From an uncultured Lachnospiraceae bacterium (GTDB lineage Bacteria > Bacillota > Clostridia > Lachnospirales > Lachnospiraceae), in assembly GCA_900554205.1 (NCBI GenBank), contig USGM01000002.1:19849-83848 (forward strand): a stretch of 64,000 nucleotides of DNA, in the 5' to 3' direction. The notes beneath the pieces are model-generated. The model saw only the letters and a list, made by a program, of their open reading frames with translations, was not told where the DNA came from and did not search any database. Position numbers and translations under genes: made by a program. Below, one piece after another: positions 7,743 through 15,975 of the stretch (position 1 is its first letter; every line of letters begins with the position of its first letter).

Positions 7743-10700
7743 ATGAAGAACACAGACCGGGCATCGGAAGAACAGTATTTGCAGGAGACAATGGAGGTCA
7801 TTGAGACAAATCTGGAGAATTATGGCAGTGAAGTCGCCAGAATGCAGCAGGATATTGATGAAATGCTGGAGCATTACCACGACAACGATGTCGAGGTCTG
7901 GACAATACTCAACAACACCATCACTCTGAACGAGCACATGAAGCGCGCGCTGGAGCGAAATGAAAGGGCGCTGCACAAGCCGTATTTCGGCAGGATTATC
8001 TTCTATGATGAGACATTGAGAATCGAAGAATCCCTGTACATCGGCAAGGGCGGAATTTCCAAAGACAACACACACTGGATGGTGATCGACTGGCGCGCCC
8101 CCGTTGCCAACGCCTACTATGAAAACGGGCTGGGAAAATGCAGCTACAGCGCACCGGAAGGAATGGAGCTCCCCATTGACCTCAAGCTGAAACGGACTTA
8201 TGAGATCGACGAGGGAAAGCTGCTGGATTACTTTGACACCGAGGTTGTTGCAAACGATGATCTGCTGATGAAATACCTGTCAAAGAACAAGGAAGCCGTG
8301 CTCGGTGAGATCGTTGCGACAATCCAGAAGGAACAGAACGAGATCATCCGGAAATCTCCCTTCCACAACGTGATCGTCCAGGGTGTTGCTGGCTCCGGGA
8401 AAACAACCGTTGCCATGCATCGGATATCCTATATCCTGTACAACTATCAGGAGCGCTTCCGCCCGGAGGATTTCTACATTGTCGGCAGTAACCGCATCCT
8501 GTTGAACTATATCACGGGTGTTCTGCCGGATCTGGATGTCTATGGTGTAAAGCAGATGACGATGGAACAGCTCTTTATCCGGCTTCTCTATGAGGCATGG
8601 GATGCAAGGAAGAGCAAGATCAAACCGGTATCCGGCAGTGCAGACATCGTAAAAGGAACCGAGCAGTGGTACAATGATCTCGAAGCCTTCATCCGCAAAC
8701 TGGAGTGGGACACCATACGCCGCGAGACGGTCTATCTGAATCCGAGGCAGTTCGTCGAGGGACTGCAGGACGGCAAAAACGGCGTATACGACCGGACGGC
8801 AGAGGACAGAAAAGCCGGGTTGCAGCCGATTCTTGTCCGGCTGGTGGAACGCGACAGCGTGGAGCGCTATATCACACAGAATCCGGCTGTCTCCATCCAG
8901 AGCAAGATCAATATGTTGAACGAACGTCTCCTGATCAAGGTCAAGGATGAATTTCTCGGAAAGGGCATCAAATATACCGCCGAGGAACGAAAGGCGATCC
9001 TCAAGGCATACAGAGGCTTTTACGGGGGAACGCAGTGGAAGACCTCCATCTATGACTTATATACACAGTTTCTCGCCGAACAGCTCCGGAAGGGGTATGA
9101 GGTCACAGCACCGGCAGATGACAGCTATGATGTGTATGATCTTGCGGCGCTGGCGCTGCTCTATAAGCGGGTGTGCGAGACCGAGGTAATCAGCGAGGCA
9201 CACCATATCGTCGTCGACGAAGCGCAGGATTTCGGCATGATGGCATATGAGGTTTTACATGCCTGTATCAAGGACTGTACCTATACCGTGATGGGGGACA
9301 TTTCCCAGAATATCCACTTCGGCTTTGGTCTCAGCGACTGGGAAGCCCTGCGGAAGCTGTTGCTGCCGGATGCCGCTGATTCCTTTGGCGTGCTGCGCAA
9401 GAGCTACCGGAACACCGTGGAGATTTCAGATTTTGCCACAAACATTCTCCGCCACGGCAGCTTTTCCATCTATCCGGTCGAACCCATCATCCGCCATGGA
9501 AAGCAGGTCGAAGTAGAGCAGCTTTCCGGTGCACCGGAGCTGATCGCCGCCCGCGCCGCCGAGATCTGTCGCGGCTGGCAGTCGGAGGGGCTCGACACAA
9601 TTGCGGTTGTCTGCAGAGATACCGCCTCCGCAAGACGAACCGCCGTCCAGCTTTCAAGACATATTACCATTCTGGAGAGTGATCTGGAGAAGGCGGACTT
9701 CGGAAGCGGAATCCTGGTACTGCCGGTAGAATACACAAAGGGACTGGAGTTTGACGCTGTCCTGATTATGAACCCGAGCCGTAAGGATTACCCGGTCGAT
9801 GACGGCCATGCGAAGCTCCTTTATGTCGCTGCGACCAGAGCACTCCATGAGCTGCATGTGCTGCACACCGGAGACCTGACCGGACTGATCGCCGATCCCC
9901 TGCCGGAAAAGCCTATGCCGGACGCATCCGACACACAGGAAAAAAAGAGCTCTGATGCTGCCGGAAAAACAGTGCAAACCCAGCCGCTCCCGCGCGTGGG
10001 TCAGGAGAAATGTCCCCGCGTAAAGCCGAGAATTGTCATTGCCTCCGCCAACGCAGAAAGCCAGACACCGCGCAGAAAGCCGGACAGAAACGATTACACG
10101 GCGGCACAGACCGTTTCCCGCCCATCCATGGAAAAGCCAGCTTCCAATGTTCCGGCGGTTTCCTTCGGAGATATGCCGGTGACGGAGAGTCTGCGTCCTG
10201 CCGGACATGCAAAGATCAATCTCGGTGTGAAATGGGCTTCCAGGCAGGCGGACGGTTTATATCTCCAGTCCCAGTACGGAACACTGCGGATCAGCCCGAT
10301 CGGCAGCGCGATTCTGAGGATTACTTTCTCCCGGGGACAGAAGCTGACAGACGGCGTGCATCCGCTGATTGCCGTCAACAGGACAGACAAAAACTGGAAA
10401 TTCCGTGACACCGGAAAGATGATTGAACTGACGACCGGCGAGCTCACCCTGCAAATTGACAAGCTGACCGGAAGCGGACGCTACCTTGACAGAACGGGAA
10501 GTCTGCTGTTGGCAGAGCGCAGACAGGAATGCAGGCAGCTTGACGCGGACAGATCATGGATCTTTTTTGACTGGCAGAAGAAGGAGCAGATCTATGCCAT
10601 GGGGCCTGCAGGCCAGGGCGGTCTGAAGCTTCGCGGCGGCGCAAGGATTATCTCAACAGAGGGACAGCTGCCGTTTGTCCTTTCGGATAAAGGCTATGCG

Positions 10701-10859
10701 ATTCTTCCGGCTTCCTCCGGCACTGCTATCAGCTGCGATATTCCCGCCTACGGCTCCTATCTCTGCATGGAAGGGCAGGAACAGCAGGATTATTACTTTA
10801 TCGCCGGGAAACAGCAGAATATCCTGAATGCCTATGCTTATCTCACCGGAACCTTATAA
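7743..10859 (+). CDS. HelD-type RNA polymerase-recycling helicase fused to a GH31 N-terminal-like domain
   Basis: A 1038-residue protein preceded by GGGAGG. Residues 1 to about 720 match the HelD/UvrD-like superfamily 1 ATPases that remove stalled RNA polymerase from DNA. There is an N-terminal coiled-coil, a WMVIDWRAPVANAYY region, Walker A GVAGSGKTT at 214-222, Walker B VVDEAQDF near 490, and UvrD C-terminal motifs (FGVLRKSYRNT, TKGLEFDAVLI, LLYVAATRA). HelD proteins usually end near here. A Pro/Lys-rich linker (about 725-815) leads to a domain at about 820-1038 that looks like the N-terminal beta-sandwich of family 31 glycosidases (ILRITFSRG, IELTTGELTLQID, LPFVLSDKGYAIL, DYYFIAGKQ, AYLTG). 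It stops where the GH31 catalytic barrel would begin. The frame is continuous across the junction. Confidence 0.8.
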   Translation: MKNTDRASEEQYLQETMEVIETNLENYGSEVARMQQDIDEMLEHYHDNDVEVWTILNNTITLNEHMKRALERNERALHKPYFGRIIFYDETLRIEESLYIGKGGISKDNTHWMVIDWRAPVANAYYENGLGKCSYSAPEGMELPIDLKLKRTYEIDEGKLLDYFDTEVVANDDLLMKYLSKNKEAVLGEIVATIQKEQNEIIRKSPFHNVIVQGVAGSGKTTVAMHRISYILYNYQERFRPEDFYIVGSNRILLNYITGVLPDLDVYGVKQMTMEQLFIRLLYEAWDARKSKIKPVSGSADIVKGTEQWYNDLEAFIRKLEWDTIRRETVYLNPRQFVEGLQDGKNGVYDRTAEDRKAGLQPILVRLVERDSVERYITQNPAVSIQSKINMLNERLLIKVKDEFLGKGIKYTAEERKAILKAYRGFYGGTQWKTSIYDLYTQFLAEQLRKGYEVTAPADDSYDVYDLAALALLYKRVCETEVISEAHHIVVDEAQDFGMMAYEVLHACIKDCTYTVMGDISQNIHFGFGLSDWEALRKLLLPDAADSFGVLRKSYRNTVEISDFATNILRHGSFSIYPVEPIIRHGKQVEVEQLSGAPELIAARAAEICRGWQSEGLDTIAVVCRDTASARRTAVQLSRHITILESDLEKADFGSGILVLPVEYTKGLEFDAVLIMNPSRKDYPVDDGHAKLLYVAATRALHELHVLHTGDLTGLIADPLPEKPMPDASDTQEKKSSDAAGKTVQTQPLPRVGQEKCPRVKPRIVIASANAESQTPRRKPDRNDYTAAQTVSRPSMEKPASNVPAVSFGDMPVTESLRPAGHAKINLGVKWASRQADGLYLQSQYGTLRISPIGSAILRITFSRGQKLTDGVHPLIAVNRTDKNWKFRDTGKMIELTTGELTLQIDKLTGSGRYLDRTGSLLLAERRQECRQLDADRSWIFFDWQKKEQIYAMGPAGQGGLKLRGGARIISTEGQLPFVLSDKGYAILPASSGTAISCDIPAYGSYLCMEGQEQQDYYFIAGKQQNILNAYAYLTGTL

Positions 10860-10885
10860 AAAAACTATTTATCTGGCGGTGCTCT

Positions 10886-11227
10886 CTATTTTGCGGAGAA
10901 CGCCGCCAGCCATTCTGTAATTCTATATTCATAATCAGCGGAAAGCAGTCCGAACAGCCTTTCCGATGTAAACTCACCGATAGAAAGACCGTTGGCATCC
11001 AGTATCACAACCGCTGCAAAGAGAAGGATTGCCAGCACTGTCCGCAGGCCGAGTGACGATGCCGGCGGCGCTTCCTGATCGAGGTTCTCATCCTCCATGG
11101 CATAGTTATCACTTGTGCTTCCGTATAAAATCTGTTCCCGGCTGCTCATGTCATATCTGTTCCGGCGATACTGCTGTCTGATCTGCTGTACAAGCTGCAG
11201 CTTTTGTTCTGCTGTCACTCCGCTCAT
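10886..11227 (-). CDS. Small single-pass membrane protein, unknown function
   Basis: A 113-residue protein I do not recognise. A strong GGAGGAAATCA site precedes the ATG at 11227. The N-terminal half is soluble, charged and Gln/Arg-rich. Residues about 61-79 are a clear hydrophobic segment, and about 35 residues follow. It converges with the HelD fusion gene (27 bases apart) and diverges from the radical SAM gene at 11338. No partner gene suggests a role. Confidence 0.7.
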   Translation of the reverse strand: MSGVTAEQKLQLVQQIRQQYRRNRYDMSSREQILYGSTSDNYAMEDENLDQEAPPASSLGLRTVLAILLFAAVVILDANGLSIGEFTSERLFGLLSADYEYRITEWLAAFSAK

Positions 11228-11276
11228 TGATTTCCTCCGGCGATTGCCTGACCGTTACTAAAAGATATGACGGAAT

Positions 11277-11305
11277 TTGCATTGTATTCGTAGGTATGAT
11301 AAAAT
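11277..11305 (+). promoter_or_regulatory. Probable extended -10 promoter for the radical SAM operon
   Basis: TTGCAT at 11277-11282 and TAAAAT at 11300-11305 are 17 bases apart. A TG one base before the -10 makes it an extended -10 type. It is about 33 bases ahead of the gene at 11338. Confidence 0.45.
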
Positions 11306-11337
11306 GAAGCGCATAAGTATATGGAGGGCTGTCAAAT

Positions 11338-13245
11338 ATGAACCCAAACGAAAAGCTGGCTCTTTCGGATGACATTCTGATGAAGGTGGAAAAGCCTGAG
11401 CGCTATATCGGTCATGAAGTAAATTCCGTCATCAAGGACAAGGGACAGATCGCGGTGCGCTTTGCGATGTGTTTCCCCGACGTTTACGAAATCGGAATGT
11501 CCCATCTGGGCATTCAGATATTATATGATATGTTTAATTCCTGGGAGGATGTCTGGTGTGAGAGAGTTTACTCTCCGTGGATCGACCTGGACGCTATCAT
11601 GCGCCGGGAAAATATCCCCCTTTTTGCTCTGGAATCGCAGGACCCGGTGAAGGAATTTGATTTTCTCGGCATCACCATCCAGTACGAGATGTGTTACACA
11701 AACATTCTTCAGATACTCGATCTCGCACAAATTCCGCTGAATGCGGCAGACAGGGGCGAGGACTGCCCGATCGTGATCGGTGGCGGTCCCTGTACCTACA
11801 ATCCTGAGCCAATCGCCGATTTCTTCGACATCTTCTATATCGGAGAGGGTGAGACCCAGTATAGGAATCTTCTGAATCTCTATAAGGAATGCCGGGAACA
11901 GAAGGTTGGCAGGAAGGAATTTCTGCGCCGTGCCGCCAAAGTGCCGGGGATGTATGTGCCGGCATTCTATGAGGTAAGCTACCATGAGGACGGAACGATC
12001 AGGAGCTTTCTGCCAACCGAGGACGGTATCCCGGAAAAGATCACAAAGGAAATCCAGATGGATGTGACAGATACCTATTATCCGATGAAGCCCGTCGTTC
12101 CGTTTATCAAGGTGACGCAGGACAGAGTGGTGCTCGAGATCCAGCGCGGATGCATCAGAGGCTGCCGGTTCTGTCAGGCGGGACAGCTCTATCGCCCGGT
12201 CCGGGAGCGCGATGTCGAAACCCTGAAGAAATGGGCGCTGGAAATGTTGAAGAATACCGGACATGAAGAGATTTCTTTGAGCTCTCTGAGCTCCAGTGAT
12301 TACAGCAAGCTCCCTGAGCTGATTAACTTCCTGATCGACGAATGCAATGAGCGGCATATCAATATCTCCCTTCCGTCGCTCAGAATCGATGCCTTTTCAC
12401 TGGATGTCATGAGCAAGGTGCAGGATGTCAAGAAATCCAGCCTCACCTTCGCCCCCGAGGCGGGAAGTCAGCGCCTGAGAAATGTCATCAACAAAGGACT
12501 CTCGGAGGAGGTCATCCTGAAAGGTGCTGCGCTCGCGTTTGAGGGCGGCTGGACGAGAGTAAAGCTGTACTTCATGCTCGGACAGCCGACGGAAACGGAA
12601 GACGATATCCGGGGAATTGCCGAGCTCTGCAACAAGATTGCCGCTACCTTCTTCGACACGGTTCCGAAGGAAAAGCGTGTCAACGGAAGAGTGCAGATTG
12701 TAGCGAGCACCTCCTTCTTTGTGCCGAAGCCGTTTACACCGTTCCAGTGGGCTTCCCAGTGTACAAAGGACGAGTTTATCGAGAAGGCTTATCTGACGAG
12801 GAAGGCGATCTCAGAGCAGCTGAACCAGAAAAGCATCAAGTATAACTGGCACGAGGCGGATGCGAGCGTGTTGGAAGGAGTTCTTGCCAGAGGCGACCGG
12901 AGGCTTTGCGAGGTGATCCGCAGGGTATACGCAAAGGGCAGCTTCTATGATGCGTGGAGTGAATTTTACGATAATGACCGCTGGCTGGACACCATAGAGG
13001 AATGCGGCTTATCGGTTGACTTTTATACCCACCGTGAGCGTTCTTTGGACGAGATCCTGCCGTGGGATTTCATTGACTGCGGTGTGACAAAGGAATTTCT
13101 GAAACGCGAATGGGAAAAGGCACAGCGGGAGGAGGTTTCCGCCAACTGCAAGCTGAAATGTCAGGGCTGCGGCGCAGCAAAATTCGGTGGCGGAATCTGC
13201 TTTGAATCCAAACCGGCACAAGGACTTGTCACCGGCGGATGCTAG
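11338..13245 (+). CDS. B12-binding-domain radical SAM protein, TIGR03960 type
   Basis: A 635-residue radical SAM protein of the family usually found next to a TIGR03936 partner and RNase G in Clostridia. The N-terminal quarter resembles a B12-binding-like fold. The iron-sulfur motif CIRGCRFC at about residues 271-278 is the CxxxCxxC of radical SAM enzymes, followed by SLSSLSSSDYS and TFAPEAGSQRLR. The C-terminus carries extra cysteines (CKLKCQGCGAAKFGGGIC, about 605-622) that could hold a second cluster. The substrate is unknown. GGAGGG precedes the ATG. Confidence 0.88.
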   Translation: MNPNEKLALSDDILMKVEKPERYIGHEVNSVIKDKGQIAVRFAMCFPDVYEIGMSHLGIQILYDMFNSWEDVWCERVYSPWIDLDAIMRRENIPLFALESQDPVKEFDFLGITIQYEMCYTNILQILDLAQIPLNAADRGEDCPIVIGGGPCTYNPEPIADFFDIFYIGEGETQYRNLLNLYKECREQKVGRKEFLRRAAKVPGMYVPAFYEVSYHEDGTIRSFLPTEDGIPEKITKEIQMDVTDTYYPMKPVVPFIKVTQDRVVLEIQRGCIRGCRFCQAGQLYRPVRERDVETLKKWALEMLKNTGHEEISLSSLSSSDYSKLPELINFLIDECNERHINISLPSLRIDAFSLDVMSKVQDVKKSSLTFAPEAGSQRLRNVINKGLSEEVILKGAALAFEGGWTRVKLYFMLGQPTETEDDIRGIAELCNKIAATFFDTVPKEKRVNGRVQIVASTSFFVPKPFTPFQWASQCTKDEFIEKAYLTRKAISEQLNQKSIKYNWHEADASVLEGVLARGDRRLCEVIRRVYAKGSFYDAWSEFYDNDRWLDTIEECGLSVDFYTHRERSLDEILPWDFIDCGVTKEFLKREWEKAQREEVSANCKLKCQGCGAAKFGGGICFESKPAQGLVTGGC

Positions 13246-13288
13246 TTACAGAGACAAAGAGCCGTACAACGGCAGAATGTGAGAACCT

Positions 13289-14017
13289 ATGAAGATCAGA
13301 ATCAAATTCAGAAAATACGGTCCCGTCCGTTTTATCGGACATCTGGACGTCATGCGCTTCTTTCAGAAAGCGATCCGCCGCGCGGAGCTGGATGTCGTCT
13401 ACACCGGCGGCTACAGTCCGCACCAGGTCATGACGTTTGCGGCACCGCTCGGTGTCGGCTTGGAGAGCAACGGCGAATATATGGATATTGAAGTCAATTC
13501 CCTTCTATCCTGTCAGGATATTACCGACCGTCTCAATGCGGTCAGTGTTTACGGCATCGAGGTTGTCGGCACGAAAATCCTTCCGGACAGCGTCGGAAAT
13601 GCGATGGCAAGCGTAGCGGCAGCCTCTTACACCGTGCGATTCCGTGAGGGACGGGAACCTAATATTGATATCGAAAAAGTTCTGCCAGCTTTTCTTGCCA
13701 AGGACAGCATCCTGATTACAAAAGCGACAAAGAAGGGGAGCAGAGAGCTTGATCTCCGTCCCGGCATCTACGAGATGAACTGGGATGGGAATGCCTTTTC
13801 CATGCTTGTCAACGCCTCCAGCGCCGGAAATATCAAACCGATACAAATTATTGAGGCATTGCTCGCAGAACACGGTGAGACTCCGAAGGAAAATGCCCTG
13901 CTTGTCACCAGAGAGGACATGTATACCGATATAAGCCCGGAGGAGGAAGTGCATCAGTTTGTCTCCCTTGGCGACATCGGCGACGACAAGGAATACGGAG
14001 GGACAGATGAGCCGTAA
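13289..14017 (+). CDS. Radical SAM-associated protein, TIGR03936/DUF2344 type
   Basis: A 242-residue protein without the radical SAM cysteines, recognised by its N-terminus (KFRKYGPVRFIGHLDVMRFFQKA) and by its position after the TIGR03960 gene. In some genomes the two are fused, which implies they work together; the reaction is unknown. The frame overlaps the RNase G start by 11 bases, so translation of the pair is likely coupled. The ribosome site is weak (GTGAGA), which fits coupling with upstream translation 43 bases away. Confidence 0.85.
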   Translation: MKIRIKFRKYGPVRFIGHLDVMRFFQKAIRRAELDVVYTGGYSPHQVMTFAAPLGVGLESNGEYMDIEVNSLLSCQDITDRLNAVSVYGIEVVGTKILPDSVGNAMASVAAASYTVRFREGREPNIDIEKVLPAFLAKDSILITKATKKGSRELDLRPGIYEMNWDGNAFSMLVNASSAGNIKPIQIIEALLAEHGETPKENALLVTREDMYTDISPEEEVHQFVSLGDIGDDKEYGGTDEP

Positions 14018-15332
14018 GATAGAAACCAAATTGTCCCTGACACTTTCCAATGATGAGACAGCCCTCCGCAGCACCGCGGACGGGAAACTGATTTTTACCA
14101 CTTATCACAAGAAGCCCTGTGCCGCGCTGCTCGTAAATTCCAGACTCACGATGCTGAATTTCCCGGAGAGCAGCAAGGTCGGCGCGATTTACCTTTGCCG
14201 CGTGAAAAATGTTGTCCCGAATATTCAGGCATGTTTCGTGGAGATTACAAACGGAGAACTATGCTTTCTTCCAATGAAGGATGCAAGGCAGGTGCTTCTG
14301 CTGAACCGCAAGCCGGACGGCAGAATTCTGGAAGGAGACGAGTTCCCCGTACAGATTGTCCGAGACGTCCAGAAAACGAAACAGGCATCTGTCACCGCTC
14401 ATATTTCATTTTCCGATGACTTTTTTGCCTTTTACTTTGGCGAGCCCACGCTCGGAATTTCATCCAAGCTGGAAAAGGCTCAGAAACAGGCATTGACCGG
14501 GCTGCTGACTGAAGCCGGAATCATAGCTGACGGCTGCTTCGTTCAGGGTCTGGTTGCCGGCCGATTCCCCGGAACAATCATTCCCTCTGTCGGGCTGGTA
14601 GTCAGAACAAGAGCGACGGAGTTCTGTTCTGAATCGAACCGCGAGAGACTGAAGGAACAGTTTTCCTCCATTCTGGAACGTTTTGTCAGCTTCCTCGGCT
14701 CCTGCATGCACCGCACCGGCCGTGTCTGCGTCCTTGAACCGGAGTGCATGGCAGACAGAATTTTGCCCCAGCTTGTATCGCCCGACGAATTTTCGGAAAT
14801 CATAACGGATGATCCGGCTGTGTATACTGAACTAAAGAAATATGCGGAAATCCATCTGCCGTCAACACCATGCAGACTTTATGACGATTCTATGCTTTCC
14901 CTGTCAAAGCTCTATAATCTCGACAGCAAGATTGATGAGGCATTCGGTGAGCGGGTATGGCTGAAATCCGGTGCATATCTCATTATCCAGCCAACGGAAG
15001 CCTTAACCGTGATCGACGTCAATTCCGGCAAATTTGAAGCACGGAAGGGCAATGACGACCAGACGGCATGGAAGGTCAATACGGAAGCGGCAGTCGAAAT
15101 AGCAAGACAGCTCCGGCTGAGAAATCTTTCCGGTATAATTGTCGTTGATTTTATCAATATGAGAGCAGAAGAGAGCAGGGCAGGACTTCTCCGGCAGATG
15201 AAGGGGCTGGTACAGGACGACAGAATCCGTACCAACGTCGTTGATATGACCCCTCTGGGGCTCGTGGAGATTACAAGGAAAAAAATCATGAAACCGCTGT
15301 GGGAGCAATACAATGAAATTCGTTCAATTTGA
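14007..15332 (+). CDS. rng: Ribonuclease E/G family protein (RNase G type)
   Basis: A 441-residue endoribonuclease of the RNase E/G family, acting in rRNA or mRNA processing. I start it at the ATG after GGAGGG (14007), not at the in-frame ATG at 13959. It has an S1-like region (about 40-120) and the DNase I-like catalytic core with VIDVNSGKF near 335 and VVDFINM near 380, which contain the metal-binding aspartates. It ends at TRKKIMKPLWEQ, shortly after the usual TPLGLVE(I/M)TR block, so the two-cysteine zinc-link motif of RNase E/G seems to be missing. The rplU cluster, which often follows rng in Firmicutes, is about 24 kb away here on the other strand. Confidence 0.87.
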   Translation: MSRKIETKLSLTLSNDETALRSTADGKLIFTTYHKKPCAALLVNSRLTMLNFPESSKVGAIYLCRVKNVVPNIQACFVEITNGELCFLPMKDARQVLLLNRKPDGRILEGDEFPVQIVRDVQKTKQASVTAHISFSDDFFAFYFGEPTLGISSKLEKAQKQALTGLLTEAGIIADGCFVQGLVAGRFPGTIIPSVGLVVRTRATEFCSESNRERLKEQFSSILERFVSFLGSCMHRTGRVCVLEPECMADRILPQLVSPDEFSEIITDDPAVYTELKKYAEIHLPSTPCRLYDDSMLSLSKLYNLDSKIDEAFGERVWLKSGAYLIIQPTEALTVIDVNSGKFEARKGNDDQTAWKVNTEAAVEIARQLRLRNLSGIIVVDFINMRAEESRAGLLRQMKGLVQDDRIRTNVVDMTPLGLVEITRKKIMKPLWEQYNEIRSI

Positions 15333-15870
15333 AAAGGTAAGAGACGGTTGTTATCTTAAAAGTTATGAGCTTACCTATCTGAATAAGTCAGGTCAACAAA
15401 AGAAATATGAAATCGTAAGCCACAAGGAGCTTCAGAAGGTGGAGGACATTGGTGCCAGACCAAGCGGCGTGTCCATTATTGCCACCTGCGGCGGAAAGCT
15501 GCTTTTGCTGCGTGAGTTCCGCATGGGTGTCAACAGAGAAATCTATAACCTTTGCGCCGGTATGCTGGAAGCCGGTGAAACGATTGAGGAATGTATCGCG
15601 CGTGAGCTCTATGAGGAAACCGGGCTGCAGGTGAAAAGCATTCGCAAAATCCTTCCGCCGTCGTTTGCCGCAGTTGCCATTTCAGATATGACTACCTATA
15701 TAGCGTTTGTCGAAGCAACCGGAACCATCGCGGATCACACGTCCGACAACGAACAGATCACGGCCGCCTTTTATACAAGGGATGAGGTAAAGGCTTTACT
15801 TGAAGCTGAGTCCTTCAGTTCAAGGGCTCAGCTCGCCTCTTATTTCTTCTCAGAAGGGCTTATGGAATAG
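15313..15870 (+). CDS. Nudix hydrolase, probable ADP-ribose pyrophosphatase
   Basis: A 185-residue Nudix enzyme. The Nudix box is complete at about residues 83-105: GMLEAGETIEE followed by RELYEETGL, that is GX5EX7REUXEEXGU. The overall form (a beta-rich N-terminal part, then LLLLREFRMGVNREIYNLCAG) is like ADP-ribose or nucleoside-diphosphate-sugar pyrophosphatases. The precise substrate cannot be read from sequence. Its ATG overlaps the rng stop by 20 bases, with GGGAG upstream. Confidence 0.85.
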   Translation: MKFVQFEKVRDGCYLKSYELTYLNKSGQQKKYEIVSHKELQKVEDIGARPSGVSIIATCGGKLLLLREFRMGVNREIYNLCAGMLEAGETIEECIARELYEETGLQVKSIRKILPPSFAAVAISDMTTYIAFVEATGTIADHTSDNEQITAAFYTRDEVKALLEAESFSSRAQLASYFFSEGLME

Positions 15871-15975
15871 TCTGAAATGCCGCCAACCCTAAAAAAGAAG
15901 AGTTCCAAAAAGAAATTCAACTATGCGCAAAAGACAGCTTTAACGAATAGTTGGATTAACATTTAGACCCAGGTC

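Noticed and set aside
15917..15953. Inverted repeat CAACTAT/ATAGTTG between the Nudix and flotillin genes, considered as a terminator.
   Set aside because: The stem is short and AT-rich, the loop is long, and no U-run follows on either strand.
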